Positions 1 through 6,842 of a DNA stretch of 19,255 bases are shown here, piece by piece (within the stretch, counting starts at the first letter, position 1; every line of letters begins with the position of its first letter). The translations under genes were made by a program, and so were the position numbers. Source of the stretch: JAZFYD01 sp036443405 (lineage in GTDB: Bacteria > Planctomycetota > PLA2); NCBI GenBank assembly GCA_036443405.1, contig JAZFYD010000176.1:1-19255 (forward strand), given 5' to 3'. The notes beneath the pieces were generated by a model. The model saw only the letters and a list, made by a program, of their open reading frames with translations, did not search any database and was not told where the DNA came from.

Positions 1-1
1 G

Positions 2-715
2 ACGCTGCGCCACGTCGACGAGGGTGGACGGGCCGACGATGCGATGGTGTTCGCGTTGGGGCCGCGGACCCTCGCGTTGTGGCAGCGCCCGGCGACGGCG
101 GACGCCATTGTCGCGTTCCTCGACCGCAAGATCCGCCCGCACGCGCACCGATCGGTGTTGTTGGAAACCGATCTGTTCGAGTTGGACGCCGAGCTCGCGC
201 GCCGCGTGCGCACGGCTGGCGGTAACGAGTTGGATCGGGCCACGTTGGACGCGATCGCGAGCGCCCTCGACGCCGGCGGCGCGAAACGGATCTTCGCGAG
301 CCGGGCCCTCTCGCTGCTCGGTCAGCGGAGTCTGTTGTGGCAGGGCACCCAGCGGGCGCGCGTGCGGGACGCGGACGTCGAGGTCGCGGAGTCGGCGCGC
401 ACGTCGGATCCCAAAATCGAAATCCTGCAGACAGGCGGTTCCGTGAGTGCGCGCATCGAAGCGGGACGCGACGGGCAGCGCGTGTCCATCGATCTCTATT
501 TCGGACACAGCGTGGCCGGCCAAACCGAGACGCGCGACACGGTGGATTCGTCGCGGCTTCAGCTTCCGCGTTGGCGGTTCACGCGCGCGCGCACGGGCTT
601 GGATCTCAAGTCCGGCGACTGGGGCGTGGCCCTGCTCGCGGACGGCGGTCATGGGCGGGCACGGGCGTTGCTGATTCGCGCGACGGTCTTGGAACGGACC
701 GGGGGTTTGCGGTGA
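2..715 (+). CDS. Secretin-like/exported protein, 5' partial
   Basis: The frame is open from the left edge, so the gene very probably starts upstream; the first internal ATG is at 44. About 237 residues are visible. No family is certain. The layout is like the C-terminal part of planctomycete secretin-like proteins: a strand beginning VLLETDLFELDAEL, a helical stretch, a segment ending FASRALSLLGQRSLLWQG, then paired beta-rich strands (KIEILQTGGSVSARIEAG, VSIDLYFGH) and a closing strand pair (LDLKSGDWGVALLADG). The next gene shows the same order of elements, so the two look like divergent paralogues. The stop overlaps the next start by 4 nt (GTGA), which implies translational coupling. There is no catalytic motif and no obvious membrane helix in the visible part. 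The coding call is firm; the secretin-like assignment is inference. Confidence 0.7.
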   Translation, partial: TLRHVDEGGRADDAMVFALGPRTLALWQRPATADAIVAFLDRKIRPHAHRSVLLETDLFELDAELARRVRTAGGNELDRATLDAIASALDAGGAKRIFASRALSLLGQRSLLWQGTQRARVRDADVEVAESARTSDPKIEILQTGGSVSARIEAGRDGQRVSIDLYFGHSVAGQTETRDTVDSSRLQLPRWRFTRARTGLDLKSGDWGVALLADGGHGRARALLIRATVLERTGGLR

Positions 716-1716
716 AGTACGTCGTCGCGTTTCTGCTCGCCGTCGCCGTTGGCGCCGTAGCCGTATCCGGCGAGGAACGTTCCGGCGAGGACGCGGAGTT
801 GCGCCAGATGATCGAGAAGGTGCGAGCGCGCCTGAGGAAGCTCGCTGAAGAGCGCGCGGCCGCGCCGCGCCTCGAGCACCGGTGGCACGAGGTGCACGAT
901 CTGACGCAGCGCGATCAGGACGAGTGGTTGCCGGCGCTGGACTTGCGACCCTCGAGCGGGCGTTCCTATCGCAAGGACGTGGAGGATGACGGCGAGCCTG
1001 CGGCGGAGTTCGGGATCGACCAGCTGGTCGAGCTGATCCAGACGACGGTGCGGCCGCAGAGTTGGGAGACCGTCGAGGGTTCGGCGATCGGAATCATGAA
1101 CGGGGCGCTGTTCGTGACCGCGGGGCCGGACGTGCAGCGCGACGTCGCGAAACTGTTGGAACTGTTGCGCCGGCGGCGCGCGCCGATGCTCGCGATCGAA
1201 ATTGTCGCCGTGCCCATGAAAGACGGCGACTCGGTGACTCTGTCCGACACGCGGCGCGTTCTCCCTCGCGATCAAGCCGCCGAGTTGCTCGCGCGGCCCG
1301 CACTCGGTGTGGCGCGCACGATAAGCCGGAGCGGTTTCGCGAAGGTACACCGCCAAGGTCGCTTGATCTCGTACGTGCGCGACTACGACGTGGAGATCGC
1401 CGAGGACGCGACGATCGGGCAACCGAGAATCGGCCAGGTGTTCGCCGGGTTCGCGGTGCAGGCCGGGGCGTGCGTGGATCCCGGCGCGGACGGTGCCGTC
1501 TTGCATCTGCAGATCCACATGTCCGACGTCGAGGAGCCGATCCCGACGCTGCCCACCGAACACGGGGACGTCGAGCTGCCCGAGATGGATCTCACGCTGT
1601 TGAACACGTCGCTGTGGCTGCCACTCAACAAGACGGTCCTCGCCGGCGCGATCACGGCGGGCGAGAACCCGTGTCTGTTCCTGGTGACGGTGCGGCACCA
1701 GCCGCGCTCGAAGTAG
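712..1716 (+). CDS. Exported secretin-like (short N-domain) protein
   Basis: The GTG at 712 overlaps the previous stop and yields 334 residues. It opens with a signal peptide: MKYVVAFLLAVAVGAVAVSG, Lys at position 2 and then a hydrophobic run, with likely cleavage near residue 19-21. A charged coiled-coil-like helix follows (about residues 22-50). Next comes a segment reading IDQLVELIQTTVRPQSWE, then GALFVTAGPDVQRDVAKLLELLRR. This matches the layout of short N-domains of secretins (NolW/TonB-short type) found often in planctomycetes. The C-terminal half is beta-rich and parallels the upstream protein. Far upstream in-frame starts exist but would overlap most of the first gene and destroy the signal peptide. 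The likely site of action is the periplasm or cell envelope. A full secretin pore domain is not evident, so it may be a secretin-derived accessory protein rather than a pore. Confidence 0.72.
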   Translation: MKYVVAFLLAVAVGAVAVSGEERSGEDAELRQMIEKVRARLRKLAEERAAAPRLEHRWHEVHDLTQRDQDEWLPALDLRPSSGRSYRKDVEDDGEPAAEFGIDQLVELIQTTVRPQSWETVEGSAIGIMNGALFVTAGPDVQRDVAKLLELLRRRRAPMLAIEIVAVPMKDGDSVTLSDTRRVLPRDQAAELLARPALGVARTISRSGFAKVHRQGRLISYVRDYDVEIAEDATIGQPRIGQVFAGFAVQAGACVDPGADGAVLHLQIHMSDVEEPIPTLPTEHGDVELPEMDLTLLNTSLWLPLNKTVLAGAITAGENPCLFLVTVRHQPRSK

Positions 1717-1766
1717 GTGCGGCGAGGCTGTTTCGCAAAGGTCTCTCCGCGCCGTACGGTGGCCCG

Positions 1767-2489
1767 GTGAACGCAATCACGAGTGAAACACGCGGTGGAC
1801 CCTCCAAGGCCGTCCGCGGATTTGTGGCGCTGCTCATGGTCGGAATTTGGATTCCGATTCTGTGCACGGCGCCTCAGTTGCTCGGTGGGTATCTGTGGAG
1901 AACGCACGGTTTTTCCACCGATCTTCCGCTGGCCCACCTCGTCCGGGTGAGCCTGAACACGGTGTTCGTGTTGGCGTTTCTCGTTCTGACCAAGCGAACG
2001 AAGATGCTCGCGCCGGAACGTCCCAAGCGTCCGAGCGTGTTTTTTCTGTTCGTGCCGCTCATGGTCGTGAACGTGGCCCAGGGGCCGTTCACCGATGCGG
2101 GCGTGGCGATTGTCCTCGTCAGCCTCGCGGGGACGACGCTGACCGGGTTCTGGGAGGAGTTCCTGTTCCGCGGGCTGGTCCAGGAGCGGCTCCGCGTGCT
2201 CGGGCCGCGGCTTTCGCTTTTGTTGACCGCCTTGATGTTCGCGCTCATTCACATCAACAAAGGGCCGTGGCCCGTCTTGATCGCATTCGGAATCGGCCTG
2301 GCGTTTTGTGTCGCCCGCGATCGCATCGGCATATGGCCGCTCGTTTTCATCCACGCGACGATCGATTTCACGAGCGACGTGTTCGTGCGGCGATGGGAGG
2401 GGTTCGGGCTCTTCGGGGCCGCGGTCGTGGGTGCGTACGGCTTGGTGGCGCTGTTCGTTTTGTCGCGCCGTTCGCAAAAGACCGAATGA
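1767..2489 (+). CDS. CPBP family intramembrane metalloprotease (CAAX-type)
   Basis: 240 residues from the GTG at 1767. The longer open frame upstream runs through the previous gene and was not used. The conserved motifs of the CPBP/ABI (Rce1-like) family are present in order: EExxxR as WEEFLFRG (Glu130, Glu131, Arg135), FxxxH as FALIH (Phe158, His162), and a third motif FIHATIDF (His196, Asp200). Several hydrophobic segments fit membrane helices (about 19-40, 60-75, 91-105, 111-126, 150-162, 168-184, 213-233). Members are integral membrane glutamate/zinc-dependent peptidases; bacterial ones act in peptide maturation, immunity to bacteriocins or unknown processing. The substrate cannot be told from here. 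It lies 50 bp after the secretin-like pair on the same strand and may be cotranscribed. It ends 28 bp from a convergent gene. Confidence 0.88.
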   Translation: MNAITSETRGGPSKAVRGFVALLMVGIWIPILCTAPQLLGGYLWRTHGFSTDLPLAHLVRVSLNTVFVLAFLVLTKRTKMLAPERPKRPSVFFLFVPLMVVNVAQGPFTDAGVAIVLVSLAGTTLTGFWEEFLFRGLVQERLRVLGPRLSLLLTALMFALIHINKGPWPVLIAFGIGLAFCVARDRIGIWPLVFIHATIDFTSDVFVRRWEGFGLFGAAVVGAYGLVALFVLSRRSQKTE

Positions 2490-2517
2490 CTCGGCCAACG
2501 ATGCGCGCTGCGAGCGT

Positions 2518-3588
2518 CTACGCGTCTCCGGCGGGTCGCACGATCGCGGCTAGAGCGGTGCCGGCGACCGCCCAACCGAGCACCGCGTCGATCACACCGG
2601 CCATGGCGAATCCGGTGGGTTGGGTCCACCACAACCAGTTCTGGCAGTTTCCGGCTACCGCGAGAAAGACGCCCAGCAATACGACCACGCCGAAACGGCT
2701 TGCGAAACCGCCGCGTACGCGGCGAAGAACCAGTGCCGCGGCGAGAGCGGCCGCAACGTCGAGCAGCAGCGAGAACACGAAACGGCTCGGCGCCATCATG
2801 TCGATGCCCTCCTTGGAGATCACCGCCATGGTGATGACCGGGCCCTTTTTCGCGCGCGCCATGCGGGCCTTCATCTCTTCTTGGTCGTCGGTGTGGCCGG
2901 GGTAGTGGTAAACGCCCGATGCGGGGAGCGCGGCGACGAACTCCTCCGTGAACGCGGGCTCGCCGGGAAAGTCGCTCAGGCTGTCGGCGTGAAACGGCAG
3001 CGCGAGCCACGACGCGGCGTTGAATACGAACAGGACGATTCCGGCGATCAGCGCGGCGAACAACGTGCGCATCATTCCCTCCTTGGCGCCGAGCACCGGC
3101 GCGAACACGATGGCGAGCACCTTCCAGAATCCGCCCTTGTCACAATCCGTCGAATCGGCCTCGCCATCGCTCTTTCCGGCCTTGCGGTCGAGCAGAGCCG
3201 GTAGCAGCTTGCCGTAGATCTTCTTGCTCCCGGCGCCGAGGATCAGGCTGACGAGCACGGCCTTTAGTCCCGTGAACCCGGCCTGCGTCACGTGCAGAAT
3301 CGTGCCTGCATCGACGCGCTCCAGTTCAAGCGTCAGCACCGTGTCGATCGGCCCGCCCTTCCAGGTGTAGGAGAGTCGCCGCTCCTCCTCGACCTCGAGC
3401 ACCTTGCATTTCACGATGCCGTCGAACCCGGGCGCGGGGTCCGTCCGCAACGTGAACTCGTGGCCGACGGTCGGCAGAAAGTCGTTCGGCATCAGCCACT
3501 TCGCTATGTCGTCGGAGTTGGTGAGTGCCTCCCACACCAACGCGGGCGGGTGGGGGTAAACGGCCTTGAATTTGAGGTCTCGTTTCAT
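2518..3588 (-). CDS. SRPBCC (AHSA1-like) domain fused to a multi-span membrane domain
   Basis: 356 residues. The ATG at 3588 overlaps the arsR stop by 4 nt (ATGA). Residues 1-140 are an AHSA1/START-like SRPBCC domain: the opening FKAVYPHPPALVWEALTN, then IAKWLMPNDF, GHEFTLRTDPAPGFDGIVKC and LSYTWKGG are typical. ArsR plus AHSA1 gene pairs are very common in bacteria. After an acidic linker (141-150) and a hydrophobic stretch (154-168), a second unit starts at Met172/Met173: a membrane helix (174-194), an extracytoplasmic-looking loop, and helices near 270-288, 298-314 and 327-350. Such membrane units are usually encoded separately. A perfect Shine-Dalgarno sits just before Met173, so a 184-residue membrane protein may also be made alone. 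Ligand and function are unknown. Confidence 0.82.
   Translation of the reverse strand: MKRDLKFKAVYPHPPALVWEALTNSDDIAKWLMPNDFLPTVGHEFTLRTDPAPGFDGIVKCKVLEVEEERRLSYTWKGGPIDTVLTLELERVDAGTILHVTQAGFTGLKAVLVSLILGAGSKKIYGKLLPALLDRKAGKSDGEADSTDCDKGGFWKVLAIVFAPVLGAKEGMMRTLFAALIAGIVLFVFNAASWLALPFHADSLSDFPGEPAFTEEFVAALPASGVYHYPGHTDDQEEMKARMARAKKGPVITMAVISKEGIDMMAPSRFVFSLLLDVAAALAAALVLRRVRGGFASRFGVVVLLGVFLAVAGNCQNWLWWTQPTGFAMAGVIDAVLGWAVAGTALAAIVRPAGDA
3070..3084 (-). promoter_or_regulatory. Internal Shine-Dalgarno and tandem ATG inside the SRPBCC-membrane fusion
   Basis: On the minus strand AAGGAGGG (3084-3077) is followed by AATGATG. The AGGAGG core lies 5 nt before the second ATG (3072-3070, Met173) and 2 nt before the first (3075-3073). 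This is a complete match to the anti-Shine-Dalgarno and lies exactly where the membrane-protein half begins. It suggests internal initiation, or a relic of two once-separate genes. Confidence 0.55.
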
Positions 3589-3929
3589 CGGCTTCTTTTG
3601 TTGTTCCGCGCTTTGGTGTCGAGGTGCGCGCCCAGCGCGCGCAGCTTGTCGTGCCAGAATTCCTGGTAGTGCGTGACCCAGTCGTACAGCTCCTGAAGCG
3701 GCTCCGGATTGAGTCTGTAGATCCGCTGGCGCCCCTTCGCGCGCACGCTGACGAGGTTGGCGTCGCGCAGGATGCGCAGGTGTTGCGACAACGCCGGCTG
3801 GCTCATCTGAAACGGCGCGCCCAATTCCGATGCCGGCCGCTCGCCCTCTTTCAGGAGATCGAGGATCCCGCGGCGTGTCGGATCGGCGATGGACTGGAAG
3901 ACGGATTCGGTGGCTGCCGCGCGGGGCAT
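3585..3929 (-). CDS. ArsR-family HTH transcriptional regulator
   Basis: 114 residues. The winged-helix ArsR fold is clear: IADPTRRGILDLLKEGERPASEL at the start, recognition helix MSQPALSQHLRIL (42-54), and wing VRAKGRQRIYRLN (62-74). The C-terminal helix ELYDWVTHYQEFWHDKL is typical of the subgroup paired with AHSA1/SRPBCC genes. The protein contains no cysteine, so thiol-based metal sensing as in classical ArsR/SmtB is unlikely; it is probably an autorepressor of the SdpR/YgaV-like type with another cue. It is coupled to the SRPBCC-membrane gene by an ATGA overlap. The upstream region has a strong promoter containing a palindrome that is a good operator candidate, and no Shine-Dalgarno precedes the ATG. 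Confidence 0.93.
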   Translation of the reverse strand: MPRAAATESVFQSIADPTRRGILDLLKEGERPASELGAPFQMSQPALSQHLRILRDANLVSVRAKGRQRIYRLNPEPLQELYDWVTHYQEFWHDKLRALGAHLDTKARNNKRSR

Positions 3930-3935
3930 GAAGGA

Positions 3936-3963
3936 AATATATAAGGGATTGCTTATGTGTCAA
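3936..3963 (-). promoter_or_regulatory. Promoter of the arsR operon (predicted leaderless start)
   Basis: The minus strand reads TTGACA (3963-3958), a 16-bp spacer, then TATATT (3941-3936). This is a near-consensus sigma-70 promoter in an AT-rich island of a GC-rich region. Only six bases separate the -10 box from the ATG at 3929, so transcription would start at or next to the A of the start codon, giving a leaderless mRNA. The missing Shine-Dalgarno agrees with this. Confidence 0.75.
3941..3956 (-). promoter_or_regulatory. Palindromic ArsR operator candidate
   Basis: Inverted half-sites ATAAG (3956-3952) and CTTAT (3945-3941) are separated by 6 bp. They lie inside the promoter spacer, and the second touches the -10 box. 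A bound dimer would occlude RNA polymerase, as expected for autorepression by the adjacent ArsR protein. The assignment is from position and symmetry only. Confidence 0.5.
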
Positions 3964-4029
3964 GCGTGAGAAGAGAGAAAAACTGAAACGGGTGGGCTGG
4001 CGAAGGCGGCGAAGCCCTCGGCCGCGCAG

Positions 4030-5346
4030 TCACTCCTTGCGCGCCGGGTCTTCGCGGTCCTCGCTGAACAGGAACCACGCGCTGCGGCCGAAGTCGCCCC
4101 CTTTGCTCTCGAGCTTCTTGATGGCCGTGCGCACGAACCGCTTTTGGTAGTCGATGTTCAGGCCCTCGAGGATCTTCTCCATCATCGGCAGCGTCGTCTC
4201 GCGGTTGCCGATGTGGGCGAGGGTGTAGATCAGGCCTCCGCGGATTTCCGGGGTCTTTTCGCGGCCGAGTGCTTTCTCGAGTTTGGTCAACACCAGCTTG
4301 CCGGATTCGCCCCTGTGGTGGCGCATCGACAGCGCCGCGTGTTTGGCGACGGACTTCTGTTTGTCCTTCAGCCCGCCGAGCAGCGCCTTGGCCGCTTTCT
4401 TGTGCGGCGTGGCAGCGGCGCACTCGCCGAGCGCGCGGTACGCGTTTTTCCGCGCGGTTGTGTTGCGGTCTTTCTTGGCGCGCTTCATCAGCAGCTCGAT
4501 CGACTCCGGCAGTTTGAGCTCCTCCAGTGCCACGTAGGCGAACGACCGCACGACGGCGTTCTTGTCCGTGGCGTGCGACTCGATGAACTCGCGCGCCTTC
4601 ACCACCTGCGCCAAGCCGAACGCGCGCATGATGTCGCAGAGGACCTCGTCTTTCGCCCCGTCGGCGACGGCGAGCAGCGCTTCGTGCGCCGCGATTTTCT
4701 CCGTCGACAGGAGGTTGCCCAACGCCGCACGGCGCGCTGCACGGTCGGCGGTCTTCACACGCTCCACCTCCGCCTCCTCGCGTGGTGTGAGCGGTGCGTC
4801 GGCGCCGATGGGCCCGTCGACGTCCGGCGGTGGCATCCCCGCTTCCGCGGCGAGATCCTGGCGCACCTCGCGCATCATCTTCAGGAGCTCGGCTTTGGTG
4901 AGCTCGTACTCCTTGCGGCGTAGCAGCGTTCCGTCCGGCCGGAAGAACGCGTGCTGCGGGGAGATCATCTCGCCACCGGAGCCGGCCTTGGAGAACTTCT
5001 CGATGTGTTGCGCGCGTAGCGCCTTGTAACAATCGATGTGCGTCGTGCACGGCACGCCACCGAAGCGGCGGCACTTGCCCGGGCCGATGTGCTTGTGGAG
5101 GCTGATGATCACCATGACGAACTCGTTCGTCGCAGCCACGAACTCCGCGTCGCGATAGGTGCTCTTGGCCGCGCGCTCGTTCGCCGACTCCCCGTCCTTG
5201 CTGTTGATACAGACCATGACGGGTTTGTCGTCACGGGCCGCCTGTTCGAACGCTTCGGCCCAGGATTTCGACCACTCGATCTGCGGCCGCGCTTCCTGGG
5301 CGAGAAGAGGGGTGGCGAGCAAGCAGAGAGTGAGGGCGAGGCGCAT
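4030..5346 (-). CDS. Exported thioredoxin-fold protein with HEAT-like repeats, no CxxC
   Basis: 438 residues. Residues 1-16 are a signal peptide (MRLALTLCLLATPLLA, then QEA). Residues about 22-165 look like a thioredoxin-like domain of the kind IEWSKSWAEAFEQAARDDKPVMVCIN, with a cis-Pro candidate at Pro130 (ISPQHAFFRPDG). The usual CxxC site is replaced by SKDGESANERA, so thiol-disulfide exchange at that site is not expected. A separate cysteine cluster is present: Cys92, Cys100 and Cys106 (spacing C-x7-C-x5-C), plus Cys46. Residues about 195-420 are repeated helical pairs rich in Ala, Leu and Lys, consistent with HEAT/PBS-lyase-like repeats used for protein binding. The likely location is the periplasm. 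It lies 44 bp after gatB on the same strand but has its own -10 box. Function unknown. Confidence 0.8.
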   Translation of the reverse strand: MRLALTLCLLATPLLAQEARPQIEWSKSWAEAFEQAARDDKPVMVCINSKDGESANERAAKSTYRDAEFVAATNEFVMVIISLHKHIGPGKCRRFGGVPCTTHIDCYKALRAQHIEKFSKAGSGGEMISPQHAFFRPDGTLLRRKEYELTKAELLKMMREVRQDLAAEAGMPPPDVDGPIGADAPLTPREEAEVERVKTADRAARRAALGNLLSTEKIAAHEALLAVADGAKDEVLCDIMRAFGLAQVVKAREFIESHATDKNAVVRSFAYVALEELKLPESIELLMKRAKKDRNTTARKNAYRALGECAAATPHKKAAKALLGGLKDKQKSVAKHAALSMRHHRGESGKLVLTKLEKALGREKTPEIRGGLIYTLAHIGNRETTLPMMEKILEGLNIDYQKRFVRTAIKKLESKGGDFGRSAWFLFSEDREDPARKE

Positions 5347-5354
5347 GGCGCCGC

Positions 5355-5360
5355 ATTATA
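5355..5360 (-). promoter_or_regulatory. Consensus -10 box before the thioredoxin/HEAT gene
   Basis: The minus strand reads TATAAT at 5360-5355, eight bases before the ATG at 5346. Transcription would begin within one or two bases of the start codon, so a leaderless mRNA is likely. No good -35 box is seen; the best is TTCCCG, with an 18-bp spacer, and it is part of the neighbouring palindrome. Confidence 0.45.
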
Positions 5361-5369
5361 GGGGTGCGC

Positions 5370-5384
5370 TTCCCGCGACGGGAA
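5370..5384 (-). repeat. 15-bp inverted repeat between gatB and the thioredoxin/HEAT gene
   Basis: TTCCCG, 3 bp, CGGGAA: perfect 6-bp arms, six bases downstream of the gatB stop and overlapping the expected -35 position of the next gene. It could be a short gatB terminator hairpin (there is no T run) or an operator. The two cannot be separated from sequence alone. Confidence 0.45.
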
Positions 5385-5390
5385 TCGCCG

Positions 5391-6842
5391 CTACTGACCG
5401 ATGAGCTCGCGTAGGACCTCGCGCACGACCTTGGGGTTGGCCTTGCCCTTGGTCTCGCGCATCACAAAACCCATCAACGATCCGATCGCCTTGTCCTTGC
5501 CTTCGCGGTACTCGGCCGCCGCCTTGGGGTTTTGCTCCAACGCCTTTTGCGCGGCTTCCCGGATCTGCGCGCTGTCGTCGACCTGCTCCAGGCCGAGCTC
5601 CGCGACGATATTCGCGGCGCTGGCATCGGATTCGAGCATGCGCGGCAGGACCTCCCGGGCCGCCGCCGCCCGCGCCACCGTCTGTGCATCCACCAGCTTC
5701 ACGAACTCGGCGAACCGGCCCGGCGAGATGCCGAGTTCCTCCACGCCGACGCGCTTTTCGTTCGCGTGGCGGAGCAATTCGTCCAGCAGCCAGTTCGCGG
5801 CGGCCTTGGCCGGTGCGCCGGCCTGAACCGCGTGCTCGTAATACTCCGCGGTGGTGCGCGACCGGCAGAGGGCGTCGGAGTGATACGGCTTGAGGCCGTG
5901 CTCCTTCACGAACCGCTCGCGTTTCTCCCACGGGAGTTCCGGCACCATCGCCGCCGCTTCCTCGCGCCAGGGCGAGCTCACATGGATGGGGGGGATGTCC
6001 GGCTCGGGGAAGTACCGGTAGTCGTGCGCCTCTTCCTTGGAGCGCATCTCGAACGTCGTATCGCGCGTGTCGTCGAAGCCGTACGTGCTGCGCGGCAGAT
6101 CCTGGATCGCCGCGCCGAGTTCCTTGAACTGCGCGAGCTGTCGCTCCACCTCGCAGTGGATCGCGCGCTCCACGTTGCGGATGCTGTTGACGTTCTTGAC
6201 CTCGGTGATCGGCGTCTTGACGACGCCGTTGTCCGTATCAATGTGCAGATTGATGTTCGGCTCGCAGCGCAGGTTGCCCTCCTGCATGTTGCCGTCGCTG
6301 ATGCCGAGGTACTGCACCAGCGTGCGCAGGCCGGTCAGGTACGCGCGCGCTTCCGCCGCGGATGCGATGTCGGGCTCGGAGACGACTTCGACCAGCGGAG
6401 TGCCGGCGCGATTGAAGTCCACCTGGCTCGTGCCGGTGGCGTCGTCGTGCAGGTTCTTGCCCACATCCTCTTCGATGTGCAACCGGATCAGCCGGATGGT
6501 CTTCACGCCGTCTTTGGTGACGATCTCGAGGCCGCCGCCGAGCGCGAGCGGGCGATCGTACTGGCTGATCTGGTAGCCCTTGGGCAGATCGGGGTAGTAG
6601 TAGTTCTTCCGATCGAACTTCGTGAGTTCGGCAAGTTTCGAGCCCATCGCCTTGGCCAGCGCCAGCGCCATGATCATGGCGTCGCGGTTGGGTACCGGCA
6701 GCGACCCCGGCATGCCGAGGCAGACCGGGCACACGAGCGTGTTGGGCGGTGCGCCAAACTGCACCGGGCAGCGGCAGAACATCTTGCTCGCTGTTTTGAG
6801 TTGGACGTGCGCCTCCATGCCGATCACGACGCGGTAGTTCAT
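5391..6842 (-). CDS. gatB: Aspartyl/glutamyl-tRNA(Asn/Gln) amidotransferase subunit B
   Basis: 483 residues from the ATG at 6842, which overlaps the gatA stop as ATGA. An in-frame extension 11 residues upstream lies inside gatA and was rejected. GatB phosphorylates and amidates the glutamyl or aspartyl group on misacylated tRNA using ammonia delivered from GatA. The family opening MNYRVVIGMEAHVQLKT is present. So are the zinc-binding cysteines CRC...CPVC just after it, the motif GMPGSLPVPN, and the catalytic-cradle segment KNYYYPDLPKGYQISQYDRPL. The tail/YqeY domain occupies roughly residues 330-483 and ends MRETKGKANPKVVREVLREL. Length is normal for the family. It is the third gene of the gatC-gatA-gatB cluster. 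Confidence 0.97.
   Translation of the reverse strand: MNYRVVIGMEAHVQLKTASKMFCRCPVQFGAPPNTLVCPVCLGMPGSLPVPNRDAMIMALALAKAMGSKLAELTKFDRKNYYYPDLPKGYQISQYDRPLALGGGLEIVTKDGVKTIRLIRLHIEEDVGKNLHDDATGTSQVDFNRAGTPLVEVVSEPDIASAAEARAYLTGLRTLVQYLGISDGNMQEGNLRCEPNINLHIDTDNGVVKTPITEVKNVNSIRNVERAIHCEVERQLAQFKELGAAIQDLPRSTYGFDDTRDTTFEMRSKEEAHDYRYFPEPDIPPIHVSSPWREEAAAMVPELPWEKRERFVKEHGLKPYHSDALCRSRTTAEYYEHAVQAGAPAKAAANWLLDELLRHANEKRVGVEELGISPGRFAEFVKLVDAQTVARAAAAREVLPRMLESDASAANIVAELGLEQVDDSAQIREAAQKALEQNPKAAAEYREGKDKAIGSLMGFVMRETKGKANPKVVREVLRELIGQ

Noticed and set aside
649..1776. Minus-strand open frame antisense to the secretin-like gene (375 codons)
   Set aside because: Typical GC-rich antisense frame with His/Arg-rich composition; the plus strand has a signal peptide and a coupled start.
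2518..3963. Upstream extension of the SRPBCC-membrane gene through arsR to 3963
   Set aside because: The extension overlaps the strongly supported arsR gene and its promoter; the ATGA overlap at 3588 and the SRPBCC opening fix the start.
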